DNA of 64,000 bases, from positions 60,393,501-60,457,500 of the forward strand of contig NC_069368.1 in NCBI RefSeq assembly GCF_021730395.1. The letters run 5' to 3'. The notes beneath the pieces were generated by a model, which made no database searches, had not been told where the DNA came from, and saw only the letters and a list, made by a program, of their open reading frames with translations. Origin of the DNA: Mercenaria mercenaria. Taxonomy: Eukaryota; Mollusca; Bivalvia; Venerida; Veneridae. The position numbers and the translations under genes were made by a program. Numbering within the stretch: the first letter of the stretch is position 1; the number at the start of each line of letters is the position of its first letter. Positions 11,144 through 22,239 of this stretch are shown in pieces.

Positions 11144-12189
11144 ACTCACCACAGCTCACTTCATCCCCAAGAGGACCAGTGAAGAAATCTGGACGCAAGC
11201 CTAACACACTCCGAGTATTGACCGTGAACTTCCAAAGCATTCGAGCGAAGAAGTCGGCGTTCTGGCTACTACTGAGTGAGTCAAACCCAGACATTATCAT
11301 CGGCTCCAAGACATGGCTACATCCCGGCATACATGAAAGGGAGGTTGTTCCGCCTGGATACAACATCATCTCTAGACTAGACCGTTCAACTGATCCCCAC
11401 GGAGGCGTTATAATAGCTGCCAAGGAGAATATATCCGGATGTCAGCTCCCCATACAGACCTCAGTTGAATTCACAGCAGCATCATTCACCGACAAAGAAC
11501 CGCTCATAATTGGTGCGCTATACAGACCACCAAGTAGTGACCAGACTTACATGGAAGAGCTCTGCGAAAATATCAGAGGACTACACCAGCAGTATCCAAG
11601 ATCCACCATCTGGGTTGCAGGAGATGCAAATCTACCAGACATTGACTGGAGCAACAACACAGACACAGGGTCCAACTACAACCACGCCCTTAGTGAATTA
11701 TTCCTGGACACCATGTATGACGCCAGCTCAGAACAAACTGTCAGTTTCCCAACGCGGGCATACAACACACTGGACGTTTTTCTAACGAACAGACACTCTC
11801 TTGTAAGCAAGACCAAACCCATGCCAGGCCTTAGTGACCACGACATAGTATTCACCGAGGCAAAAGTCCTTGCTCCGAGGAAGAAGCCAACAAAGAGGAA
11901 GATACTTCTCTGGACACGGGCCAACCTACCGGAAATGAAATCAAATACCAAATCATTCTCGGATTCATTCACAACTTCACACAACGTTGATACTGACATT
12001 AACCAACTCAGGAACGAATTTTCAACCTTTTGTACCAACATAATTGACAGCGATATTCCAACGAAGATGTCATCTGCTCGTTTCCACCAACCCTGGATCA
12101 CCCAGAAGATCAAACGTCTCTCACGTGAGAAGAAGAGCCCACCGGAGAGCCAAGAAGAGCGGAAACACAGAGGACATACAACGCTATAA
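11101..12189 (+). pseudogene. LINE segment: endonuclease/exonuclease/phosphatase domain
   Basis: An EEP-type endonuclease that would nick target DNA for target-primed reverse transcription. Visible motifs: LTVNFQSIRAKK (Asn motif), GALYRPPSS, AGDANLPDIDW (Asp/Asn motif) and GLSDHDIVF (SDH motif). The usual catalytic glutamate in the ETWL motif is a lysine here (GSKTWLHP, near 11305-11320), which should disable the nuclease. The reading frame ends about 60 bases after WITQKIKRLSRE because the continuation is in the reverse-transcriptase frame; the break lies near 12130-12150. Confidence 0.85.
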
Positions 12190-13987
12190 ACAACTCCAGA
12201 ATGAAGTCCAGTATGAGAGCAGACAAGCCCGTAGCAGCTACGTCAATGACATGGTTTCACTTGAGTCTGGTAAAGCCAACCCAAAAAAACTCTACACATA
12301 TATTAACAGCCAAAAATGTGATAGAAGTGGGGTCCCCCTACTGAAAAAAGATGGGATTGCATACAGTGATGCCCAAACCAAATCCACCATCTTGAATGAT
12401 CGATTTTGTGACGTATTCACCAAAGAAGACCTGTCCAACATGACGTCTATGGCTGGCAGCCCGAGTCCTCAAATGAAATCGTTCACCATACATGGGGGAG
12501 GAGTACTTAAGTTACTAGAGAATCTTAACCCACACAAGGCACAGGGTCCAGATGCCATCCCATCCCGTTTCATCAAGGCATGTGCAGCTGAGATCACTCC
12601 AGCACTCACCCTAATCTTCCAAGCCTCCCTACACCAGGGAGAGGTACCAGACGACTGGAAAAAGGCCCTTGTCACGCCAGTCTTCAAGAAAGGAGACAAA
12701 AGCAACCCAGCGAACTACCGGCCGATCTCCCTTACATCCGTTTGTTGCAAAGTAATGGACCATATTGTCCACAGTCAGGTCATGCAACATCTTGATGCCC
12801 ACAACATACTATCAGATGCCCAGCACGGATTTCGGAAAAGACGATCCTGCGATAGCCAACTGATAGTCACTCTCCAAGACCTAGCATCAGGAATCGATGA
12901 AGAGGAACAGATAGACGCCATCTTGCTGGACTTCAGCAAGGCCTTTGACAAGGTCACGCATCAGCGCCTATCCCTTAAACTGCGCCACTATGGTATCCAC
13001 GGCAACACCCTGAAATGGATACAGAGCTTTCTGTCCAACAGAACACAGAAGGTCATCGTTGAAGGACAACAGTCAAGTTCAGCCGATGTCTCCTCTGGTG
13101 TCCCCCAGGGAACTGTACTGGGGCCCCTGTTGTTTCTCGTGTACATTAACGACCTACCGCAGAAAGTCTCATCCACATCACGCCTGTTTGCCGACGACAG
13201 CCTCCTCTATCGGAAGATCCGCACTGTCCAGGACACCCTGTTACTACAAGAAGACCTTGATCGGCTACAGCAGTGGGCATCTGATTGGCAGATGTCATTT
13301 AACCCTGCCAAATGCGAAGTCATACGCATCTCCAGGAAAAGAAATTTCATCAAAGCCTCCAATTCCATCCATGGCCATAACCTGAACTTCTCCAAAACCG
13401 GAAAATACCTTGGAGTGACCATAGCAGACAACCTGACCTGGAATGCCCACATAGAAGACAAGACGAGAAAGGCCAACAACACCCTAGGCTTTCTCCGCAG
13501 AAACCTGATCAGGTGCCCTAGAAACACCAAGACCCAGTGCTACACCAGCCTAGTCAAGCCCATACTGGAATATGCCCCGCCAGCCTGGGACCCGCATACC
13601 AGCAAGAACATCACCCAGCTGGAAGGGGTACAGCGTAGAGCAGCTCGCTTTGTTATGGGCGACTACAGGACCACCAGTAGCACCAGTGGAATGATCCAGA
13701 AACTCGGCTGGGACACGCTACAGCAGCGGCGGACCGATGCAAAGCTGGTTATGATGTACCGGATTACCAACGACCCAGTTGCCATTCCCTGGAATACATA
13801 TCTACACCCAGCAGCACTGTCCACCCGTGGCCATAGCCAGAAGTACATGTTACCCTTCTGCAGAACTGACGTGTACCGCCACTCGTTCTTCCCTGCTGGC
13901 ATCCGGTTGTGGAACCAGTTCCCAGAGTCCATCGCGACCGCCCAGACCTTGGAGTCCTTCAAGGCTGGGGTAGCCAGACTCCGCTAG
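12044..13987 (+). pseudogene. LINE segment: reverse transcriptase
   Basis: A reverse transcriptase of the non-LTR type. Seen in order: PDAIPSRFIKAC, GDKSNPANYRPISLTSV, AQHGFRKRRSC, LLDFSKAFDKVTHQ (palm), SGVPQGTVLGPLLF, RLFADDSLLY (catalytic FADD near 13187-13198) and the thumb/C-terminal region ending SFKAGVARLR. All catalytic motifs are intact. True element coding begins only near 12130; the first ~30 codons of the open frame are out-of-frame endonuclease sequence. Confidence 0.9.
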
Positions 13988-14127
13988 ACACCCAAACTAG
14001 GGGTTTTTATCAGCTCTTAACCATTTTACTTGCACGCCGCGCCTCACAACGGCATTGTACAGTCACATATGCGATGTTGCTCCAGAGAGGGCCCAGCATA
14101 TTATTGGAAGAAGAAATAGAAGAATAC

Positions 14128-15333
14128 GGACCAGACAACCCGGACCATATTTGGGACTACCCGGACCACGTTTCAGAACGAACTGAGCTGTGTTTTTAAA
14201 AGTTCTACGCCACTATTTTGTACCAAATACATGTTTTTGAAAGTTCAGAATTACTAATCATGCCTAATACAAACTTTGCTCATTTTTATTAAAGTTAACT
14301 AACACCGCTTTAATAACGCTATAAAAATCAATAATTAAACTATACCTCGTAAATACCGCTTCAAAACATCAATAATTATCACCTCTGGTGTGCTTTTTAG
14401 TGATCTCGTGATAGTACAGGTAAGTTAAAGTATTACAGTAGGTGCAATTGGTCAATCAGTTAATAATAAATAAACCCTGTCCTATACAACTTTTCGGTTT
14501 TATTCGTCTTTATCAAGTATCACATTTTACAAGAAAAAATATTTTATGTGTATTAACGGCTTACACAATTTTAGAAAGATTTTTGATATATTGTAAAACT
14601 TTTGATCCGATACATATCAACAAATCGTATATAAAAATTACCCCCTTTTAATGGATTAGATATTAAAAACACCACTGTTTTAATAAGGAGATGTGTATTT
14701 CTTCGTAAGTCTTAATTGATATGAATGAATAGAGGAATTTATTTAATACAAAGACTTCAAAATCCAATTGTACATAGATACAAATGGCAACGTTTAAATA
14801 ATTGAATTTTTTATTATCGTAAAAGCTGTATGATATGAATACATGAAAAAGGAATAAAACATGTATGTTACACGTCTTAAAAGATGAAAGACTAACATAC
14901 TTGCATTATCACATATTATTTTAATAAGCATTATCACATTTTATGTATCTCAACGTATGATTAAAGATACGTATGTTGCTCCTACATGAAAAGGCAAACA
15001 TAACTGCAATTAAGCATTTCAATAATCATGTTTAATAGACACACTTTACAATTTTAATAACAATGAAAGGATTACAAAACTTCATTAAATGATGGTCTTG
15101 GTCTTGGTCGTCAATGTTAAGATCATCCGAAACGTTTGTCTGCAAATGAAGTTTACAGACAGTGAATATTGTTCACATATATATCATTATATTTTGAAGT
15201 AAAATATAATATTATGGTCCGGGTCGTCCTAAAACGTGGTCCGGGTTGTCCTAGAACATGGTCCGGGTTGTCCCCAATATGGTCTGGGTTGTCCCAAATA
15301 TGGTCCGGGTTGTCCCATGGTCCGTATTGTCCC
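14128..15333. repeat. Element with inverted subterminal repeats (GGTCCGGGTTGTCC)
   Basis: The right edge (15215-15333) holds about five short tandem units, GGTCCGGGTTGTCC plus 6-8 variable bases, ending GGTCCGTATTGTCCC. The left edge (14128-14178) holds the reverse complement, TACGGACCAG-ACAACCCGGACCATATTTGGGAC-TACCCGGACCACG. The middle ~1 kb is very AT-rich with no coding. This arrangement suggests a non-autonomous DNA transposon with subterminal repeats whose left tip was lost at the LINE junction. The call is inferred from symmetry only. Confidence 0.5.
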
Positions 15334-16200
15334 TAATTAACAGACTTTCAGCCCAGAGACATTTCGACCCCTCAGAAACATTTTTGTTTTGATCAAGTAT
15401 TACATAGACTTTGTTTCTGCAGGAAAACCTGCTACCTGGAAAACGAACCCAATCCCAATTTTTGACACTACAGTACAGTGCTTTAAATTAGTGTAGGCGG
15501 ATAGCTAACTAATTTTTCCTGCATTCCTATTCAAAGAAATGAAATATGGAAGTTTTTTTTTGTATATCAGACAGAAAACAGCTATTCTTTTCAAAACATT
15601 CAGCTTTTGATAGAAATCCATGTGTTTTTTCTCTCCATGCCATTGTTTACATATATATACTAGTATGTGCTTATTTAGGGTGTACAGGATAGCTTTGGCC
15701 ATTTTTTCATTACTAGTTTAAAATCACATCTGAACAAATTTCCCAAGATTTTTTTACTATAAACCAGAATAATAATGTATTCTCTTTTCAAAATTATTCA
15801 GCTTTTTAAATTTCTATCAAATTCTTTTCATTCACTGATGTTTGATTTAGCCTCCATTTTCATTTGATTACATATGAAAAATAACATAACAAGCAAACAT
15901 TTCACAATAAAATGTATGTCAGGATGTCTGTCGGCATGCCAGCAAAAGAATGATATGAAAATCTATACAATAATTCAGGTCTAAATACAAAATTCATCAA
16001 CGTATCCCATATACCCTAAAATCCGCTATACCCTAAAACACTGTAGTAACGTTCCCTGATCAGCCCCCACCCCTCCCCCAGTTTGCTGAAAAGTGACCTA
16101 TACTCATCAAAGATGCACCCTACTATTTTGGCAAAGGAATATTTTTGTTCTCCAAATTTAGACCCAGAAACACACCACATACCTGTATTTCAAAATTTTC
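15334..16200. other. No recognisable gene
   Basis: AT-rich sequence without splice-supported open frames or obvious repeats. Confidence 0.4.
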
Positions 16201-16204
16201 AGAG

Positions 16205-16237
16205 TGGGGGGGGGGGGGGGGGGGGGGCGGGGGGTGA
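16205..16237. repeat. Poly-G tract
   Basis: A run of more than 20 G with one C, then GGGGGGTGAGGG. It could form G-quadruplexes and is a likely assembly or slippage hotspot. Similar tracts occur at about 19538-19560 and 35351-35373. Confidence 0.9.
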
Positions 16238-16819
16238 GGGAGCGCCCTGACACCCCCGCCCGATCAAGAGGGGAGTAACCTCTCAATACCTCAAAACTAA
16301 GACCTAAAATGCACCAGAGGCCACTATTTCATGCCTGTATTTCAAACATTTCCAGGGGGAGAGCCCCATAACATTCCTAATATGAGAGGAGTACACCCAC
16401 CAATGAATGCACATGGGGACACCATTTCATACCTGTATTCAAAAAAAAAAAATCCAGGGGAAGACCTCCGGCCATAACATGCGCAAAATCACCCTTACAG
16501 TACCTTTGTGCCTCTGCGGAAGTAGATGACACAGAGTTTGCTGTCACATAGCACAACGAATTGATTCATGTCTTTCCGGTGGTCTCACTATTTTGCCAAA
16601 GAGTAATTTTCTTTTTGAAATATACTAGTAATGCTATATATATAACTACATGTATTGGAGTTTTGAATAACCTATATGCTAAGGTCACTTGAATTCAACG
16701 CATGCCAAGGCTCTCCATGATGTATAAAATAACCCATGAGCTAGTCACAATCCTCATCCCATTAGGCATGTCCGTCTGCTCAGTTATAGTTTAATCCCAG
16801 CCTCAAGAGATTACTAACC

Positions 16820-16945
16820 ACTTCAACAGCCTAGTGGTAGAGCATCCGCTTCGAGGGGGTGAGGTCATGGCCGCGTCATACGCCTCTTCTCTCATACCCT
16901 CCTGGCCGATGGATTTCATCGGGAATGATGTGTCGAGAGTGATTA
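16820..16945 (+). repeat. tRNA-derived SINE fragment
   Basis: AGCCTAGTGGTAGAGCATCC looks like a tRNA D-arm/A-box, followed by GCTTCGAGGGGGTGAGGTCATGG and GGCCGCGTCATAC, a degenerate T-arm region. Neither a complete cloverleaf nor an acceptor stem can be drawn, so it is a decayed SINE head and not a tRNA gene. Confidence 0.5.
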
Positions 16946-17094
16946 ATATAAGTTGTAGACTGTGACTTGCAATCGACCTAAAATGAATTAGTATAAAATA
17001 ACAGATTACTACAAAGTCTTTTTTTTCACGGCCTCCCACTTGAAACTACGTACGGTGTTCCGTTTGGACAATCGTGACTTTTTATTTAATACTA

Positions 17095-17465
17095 AACCGC
17101 GATGCACGATGCTACGATGACGAAAACGCGATGGCATGATGATGAAACAACGATGGTACGATGGTGAAAACGCGATGGCACGATGATGAAATCGCCGATG
17201 GTGCGATTGTACGATGGTGAAATGTCGATGTAATGTCGCGTTTTCATCATAGTACCGTCGCGTTTTCACCATCGTATCATCGTACCATCGCGTTTCATCA
17301 TCGTACCATCGCGTTTTCACCATCGTTCATCGCGTTTTCATCATCGTAATATCGCATTTTCACCATCGTACCATCGCGTTATCACCATCGCATTTTCACC
17401 ATCGTACCATCGCGTTATCACCATCGTACCATCGCATTTTCACCATCGTACCATCGCCTTCCGGT
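17095..17465. repeat. Orientation-switching minisatellite (ATCGTACCATCGCGTTTTCACC)
   Basis: Tandem units of about 20-22 bases. From 17095 to ~17230 they read in the sense GATGGTACGATGGTGAAAACGC; from ~17233 to 17465 the same unit appears as its reverse complement, TTTTCACCATCGTACCATCG. The whole array is therefore one large imperfect inverted repeat. No coding is likely. Confidence 0.85.
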
Positions 17466-17769
17466 GGTCATACGCAGTGGTACAGTATTTGTGTCAGTAA
17501 AATACAGGCTTGATACAATCTCATTTTCACATTTCACTATGTACCTTCTACATCATAACAAGAAATTACCGACCTCTGCCCCATTGTACACCTTACATCA
17601 ATTTTAGGCAGTGTCAGCAAAAATAAGTCTGATTTTTTTTTCGTAGCAAGTAGAATCACTTTCAACCACATTATTAGCCTTATTTTAATTATTTAGCATA
17701 TTTAGCATTAATTTTTGGCAAAAAATATTAGAAAGAAATATTCGAAGATGGCGGATATCCCGAAAAAAA

Positions 17770-17785
17770 AACACACACACACACT
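17770..17785. repeat. (AC)n microsatellite
   Basis: AAAAACACACACACACAC run. Confidence 0.8.
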
Positions 17786-18072
17786 CGTACTTCCTTTTAT
17801 GGTTGATTAGTTTGAGCTCCAACTGAAGAACATACATTGGTTGATGAAAACGTGCTCATGGATGAACGTAACTCTGATACGGAAGCTCGATCTTGGTTGC
17901 GCAGTATGAATATACAGAATTCCATCTTTCGTGTATGATCTAAAATGCGCCGACTATCTTCTTTAACAATTACCCTGTGAAATATCTACATGTATAATGA
18001 ACTAGTTCACCTTTCAATTGGGACAATACCATTAACTGAAAAGGATGCATACCAAAAAGATACTGACTGGAT

Positions 18073-18140
18073 GGCGAACAGTGCAGATCTTGATCAGACT
18101 GCACGTTTGTGCAGGCTGATCATGATCTGCCCTGTTCGCA
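18073..18140. repeat. Short hairpin MITE
   Basis: The left arm GGCGAACAGTGCAGATC pairs with the right arm GATCTGCCCTGTTCGC, and the inner arms TGATCAGACTGCAC and GTGCAGGCTGATCA also pair. Resembles the palindromes at 42749-42983 and in MALT1 intron 1, suggesting related MITE families. Confidence 0.65.
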
Positions 18141-20030
18141 AGGGCAGAATCAACCGTGTTCAGCATGATAAGCCTTGGAGTAGAGGGTAGTTATTGTTTT
18201 GTGATATATTTTATGAAATGATTTTTTATGATAAATTCAAACTTGGGGGTAAACGTTCATTCATAAAATAGGAGATATTTGTAATGGGTAAATGGGAGTG
18301 GTGTTATTATTGGTGTAAATGTTAACATTCCCCCGCCGCATTAAATTCGTATTCGTATTTATTTATCTAACAAAGGTTTATAACGTCAGAATGTTGAATT
18401 AGTCGGACTCGTCAGTTTCTGGTTTAAGGGATTACGGCGAATTTGTTAAGAGTTTCCCTGGCGGAGTTGGATGTGGAACGGGTCTATTTACCGTGAGAGT
18501 TGTTGAACATCTGATCATCCATAATGAACAGGTTCAGTCAAAACGAGTCTTTTGTATAGTGCTTGATCCTAAAAATATTTTTATTTGGACAAAATTCGGC
18601 ACAAGGGGTGAGGCGGGGAGCGGCGGAGTCTACAACGTACAACCAGTCCAAACCGAACCTTACAGAGTCTCTACCCGAAACAAGTCACCGTTGACACAGG
18701 TTAAAGGTATGGCCATATTGGGTACAGCAACTGCGTCCGATGCTCAACTTCTGGTCAAAGTCTAGCAGTCATAGAGTTTAATCGGTTTTGTGTGAACTTT
18801 CTCCACAAATGATGCAGCTAGAAAAAAAACACAACAAGTCACAGAAGCGGTGCTGTGTAATGACCCGGTAACATATGAACTCGTACAAAACATGTTTGAC
18901 ATAATCCTTCACAATTCACTCACCCTTTGTGAATTAATCAACACGTTTTCCCGGGGCGCTGTTTGTGCTCAGTTCAGTTAACACGTGACTTTCATGACTA
19001 CATATTGTTGATGTTAGAGCTGGCGCGGGTTTTCAGAGGGACAATCAAAATGTATGTATTTTTTTTTTGTTCCTATGCTCTCTTTTCTACTTTTATTCAA
19101 TTTCTGTCGTTCTATATTTTTCTAATTTCTTCATTTAAGCTATAAATGAATTATTATTTCCCATTTTTACCTGCCATTATCATTCAAGTTGTTGTATTTT
19201 TTAGAGAAACAGAGAACTTTGAACTGATCAAAAAGTATAACACCAAAAAATATTCATGGCTTTAATGTTTTTTACTGGGAGTGAAACGCCAATCTTCTCT
19301 AGAGATTTTTATACGTACATTCTATATATCTATCTTCCGTTGACGTCCAACCCCTTGCGGGAACGTAGACGTTTTGCGCGTCAAAATCAAAAAGAGAAAG
19401 AATATAGTGATAAAAATTAGAGTGGAAGAAACTCAAAAAAACTTTGGTGATACAAACAATTTAAAACTTGAGTTTGCAGGATAACTATGGCGAGGCATGT
19501 TCAAGGCTGCAAACTGGTAGGGAGGTGCGCGACACTGGGCGGGGGGGGGGGGGGGGGGGAAGTTGGTTCCAATGGTACACTGTCTGTTCTCGGAAAATAA
19601 GAAAACTTGTAATAGTCAGTGGTTGCAGTAATTAACCTATAACATAGGGAATGGCCATAGCGGACACATCGGGTCATTGGGGTCAGGTAAAAGCGTGGGG
19701 GGTGTGAGGGGGGCGGGGGCGGAGGTGGGGGGGCGGGGGTAAGGCTTACAGGCATCCGGTCTACCATCAAAATACAAAATTAATTTGAATATATTGTCTT
19801 AACATCAAGTTTGATACTTTTCTTTTCCTCTCATCCCTTCAAGCCATAATAGACAAGTAACACTAAATCGATGTATTTTAGGGTCAACTTTTAAGGTTTC
19901 ACTTATCCTGGAAATGAAAAACAGTAGGCCTGATTTTTTTTAAAAATGGAGTTGGATTTGAAAATGTCTTGATAGATTTAATTACAAGTGAGAAATTTAC
20001 GTTAAACAAAATAAAGTTGTTGTTTTTTTG
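18141..20030. other. No recognisable gene
   Basis: Contains an open frame at 18493-18765 with no identifiable domain and a proline-rich minus-strand frame (19501-19770) that only reflects the G tracts at 19538-19560 and 19700-19738. I see no splice-supported coding. Confidence 0.4.
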
Positions 20031-20409
20031 CAGTTTTCCAAGTTGCCATGTTGACATCATGAGATGGAAGATTATGCATACAGAACATTGATGGAGATGT
20101 TTTCAGATTTGGAGCATGTAGGGCGTGTATGTTTTCTTTTTCCTTTCTTGTCTGATATGTTTGAAGGCAACACAACGATATGTTTGTTACTGTTTTATAC
20201 AGGCTGTCTGTACTGCAAAGAAAAAAGTGTGCATCTACATCTCCATAATGACAACGTTCGGTAACTTCTCAGTAATATTGCTTGTGGAACGCCTCCATTG
20301 ATTTTGAGTCATTTGTCTCATACAAGGGATGTTGCAATGGATATTGTTTTTTGATGATTTGACAGCTTTAATTACAAGCGAGGTTATATTTACCAAAATT
20401 ATGTTTTTT

Positions 20410-20465
20410 AGCTCATCTGATTTTTTGAAAAAAAATGATGAGTTATTGTCATCACTTGAGCGGTT

Positions 20466-20497
<32 letters not shown>

Positions 20498-21432
20498 TGC
20501 CTGGTTAAGTTTTATGTTTAGGTCAGCTTTTCTCCTAAACTATCAAAGCTATTGCTTTGAAACTTGGAATACTTGTTCACCATCATAAGCTGACCCTGTA
20601 TAGCAAGAAACATAACTCCATCTTGCTTTTTGCAAGATTTATGGCCCCTTTTGTACTTAGAAAATATCAGATTTCTTGGTTAAGTTTTATGTTTAGGTCA
20701 ACTTTTCTCCTAAACTATCAAAGCTATTGCTTTGAAACTTGGAATACTTGTTCACCATCATAAGCAGACCCTGTACATCAAGAAACATAACTCCATCTTG
20801 CTTTTTGCAAGATTTATTGCCCCTTTTGGACTTAGAAAATCAGTTTTCTTGGTTAAGTTTTATGTTTAGGTCAGCTTTTATCCTAACTATCAAAGCTATT
20901 GCTTTAAAACTTGCAACACTTGTTCACCATCATAAGTTGACCCTGTATAGCAAGAAACATAACTCCGTCCTGCTTTTTGCAAGATTTATGGCCCCTTTTG
21001 GACTTAGAAAATATCAGATTTCTTGGTTAAGTTTTATGTTTAGGTCAACTTTTCTCTTAAACTATCAAAGCTATTGCTTTGAAACTTGCAACACTTGTTC
21101 ACCATCATAAGCTGACCCTGTACAGCAAGCAACATAACTCCATCCTGCTTTTTGCAATAATTATTGCCCCTTTTGGACTTAGAAAATCATTTTCTTGGTT
21201 GAGTATTATGTTTAAGTCAACTTTTCTCATAAACTATCAAAGCTATTGCTTTAAAACTTGCAACAGTTTTTCACCATCATAAGTGGACACTGTACATCAA
21301 GAAACATAACTCTATCCTGCTTTTTGCAAGAATGATGGCCCTTTTTAGACTTAGAAAATCATGGGTAGGACAATATTTCTATTACACAAAAAAAATCAGA
21401 TGAGCGTCAGCACCCGCAAGGCGGTGCTCTTG
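20410..21432 (+). repeat. HINE-like element, family A
   Basis: Begins AGCTCATCTGATTTTTTG after a T run, contains (GGCGTC)n, then about six ~165-175-bp units. It ends ATCAGATGAGCGTCAGCA, GCACCCGCAAGGCGGTGC hairpin and CTCTTG, followed by T. It is close to the inverse of 1300-2667. Confidence 0.75.
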
Positions 21433-21921
21433 TTTTTATTTCTTGCATTTTAGGTTGTGTCTCAGTGGCAACGATCGAAACCGTACAAAGATGCATACAG
21501 ATTGTAGATGGACGCGTTTTCAGACTTTGAGCATGTCGGGTGTGTATGTTTTCTTTTCCCTTTTCTTGTCACGAATATAGAAAGGCATCACTACTATCAA
21601 CATTTGTTTGTGCTCTTTTGTACAACTCTGTATGCATTGTCGCTCGACGTTTCGGAGACTATTGAGGGCTATTCTATTCACATGGACGTCTGCGTCACAC
21701 AACACTTTATGTACAAGATCATATTTCTGTAACCATTGCATATACATTGTATATAAAGATATACAAAAGATGTTTGAGCAATTGATTTTATTGGCATAAT
21801 ACCTCGTTTAGATGTATATAGGGTGTATATCATTTCATTTTCTTTCTTGTGGCACCACTTTCATATATTTGTTTCTGTTTTTACACATGCCTGTCTGTAC
21901 CGATACATTCAGCCTCAACAG

Positions 21922-21996
21922 GGTTACCATGGAAACTTACAGCTTTGTCCAGGCAATGGTATAATGAATGGCCGACGTTCAGCCGATTTTGGAAGA
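21922..21996 (+). CDS. Exon-like unit, short form (25 codons)
   Basis: Follows AGCCTCAACAG (acceptor) and precedes GTGTTTGTG (donor). Open in phase 0: GYHGNLQLCPGNGIMNG then RRSADFGR. It lacks the eight codons that include QSY in other copies, and the deletion keeps the frame. Function unknown; may be an exon of an unrecognised duplicated-exon gene or a remnant of one. Confidence 0.35.
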
Positions 21997-22085
21997 GTGT
22001 TTGTGTTTACTTTTGTTATCTTGTTGCAACACTTTAATATGTTTGTTTCTGTTTTTACATACCCTTCTGTTCATACACACAACAG

Positions 22086-22182
22086 GGTTACCATGAAAAC
22101 GTACCTCCAGACAGAAGCAATGGTATAATGGGTGACAGACATTTAAATGAACAAAGTTATATAGCAGATTTTGGACAGTATG
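22086..22182 (+). CDS. Exon-like unit (97 nt)
   Basis: Flanked by CATACACACAACAG and GTGTGTATTATT. Open: GYHENVPPDRSNGIMGD then RHLNEQSYIADFGQY. Being two bases short of 99 it would change phase if spliced to a phase-0 exon, so it may be inactive. Confidence 0.3.
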
Positions 22183-22239
22183 GTGTGTATTATTACTTTT
22201 TCCTTCTTGAGGTCATATTTTCATCTATTTCTATTTTTT

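Larger units (their letters stand above)
10667..14128 (+). mobile_element. Nearly full-length LINE (CR1/Jockey group) with PHD finger, endonuclease and reverse transcriptase
   Basis: One element read in three consecutive open segments: a PHD-type zinc finger (10748-11143), an apurinic-like endonuclease (about 11100-12189) and a reverse transcriptase (12044-13987). A short 3' UTR ends in a GAA-rich tail near 14110-14128 (GGAAGAAGAAATAGAAGAA). The segments lie in frames 2, 1 and 2, so at least two frameshifts separate them. It is GC-richer than its surroundings and most of its length is still open, which suggests a fairly recent insertion. It sits directly downstream of an unrelated LINE tail; the exact 5' end and target duplication were not resolved. 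Confidence 0.85.

Noticed and set aside
19501-19770. Proline-rich protein frame (-)
   Set aside because: The prolines come from two poly-G tracts.
20557-21282. Repeated plus-strand open frames
   Set aside because: Same HINE-like units as at 1300-2667; no codon conservation and no domain.
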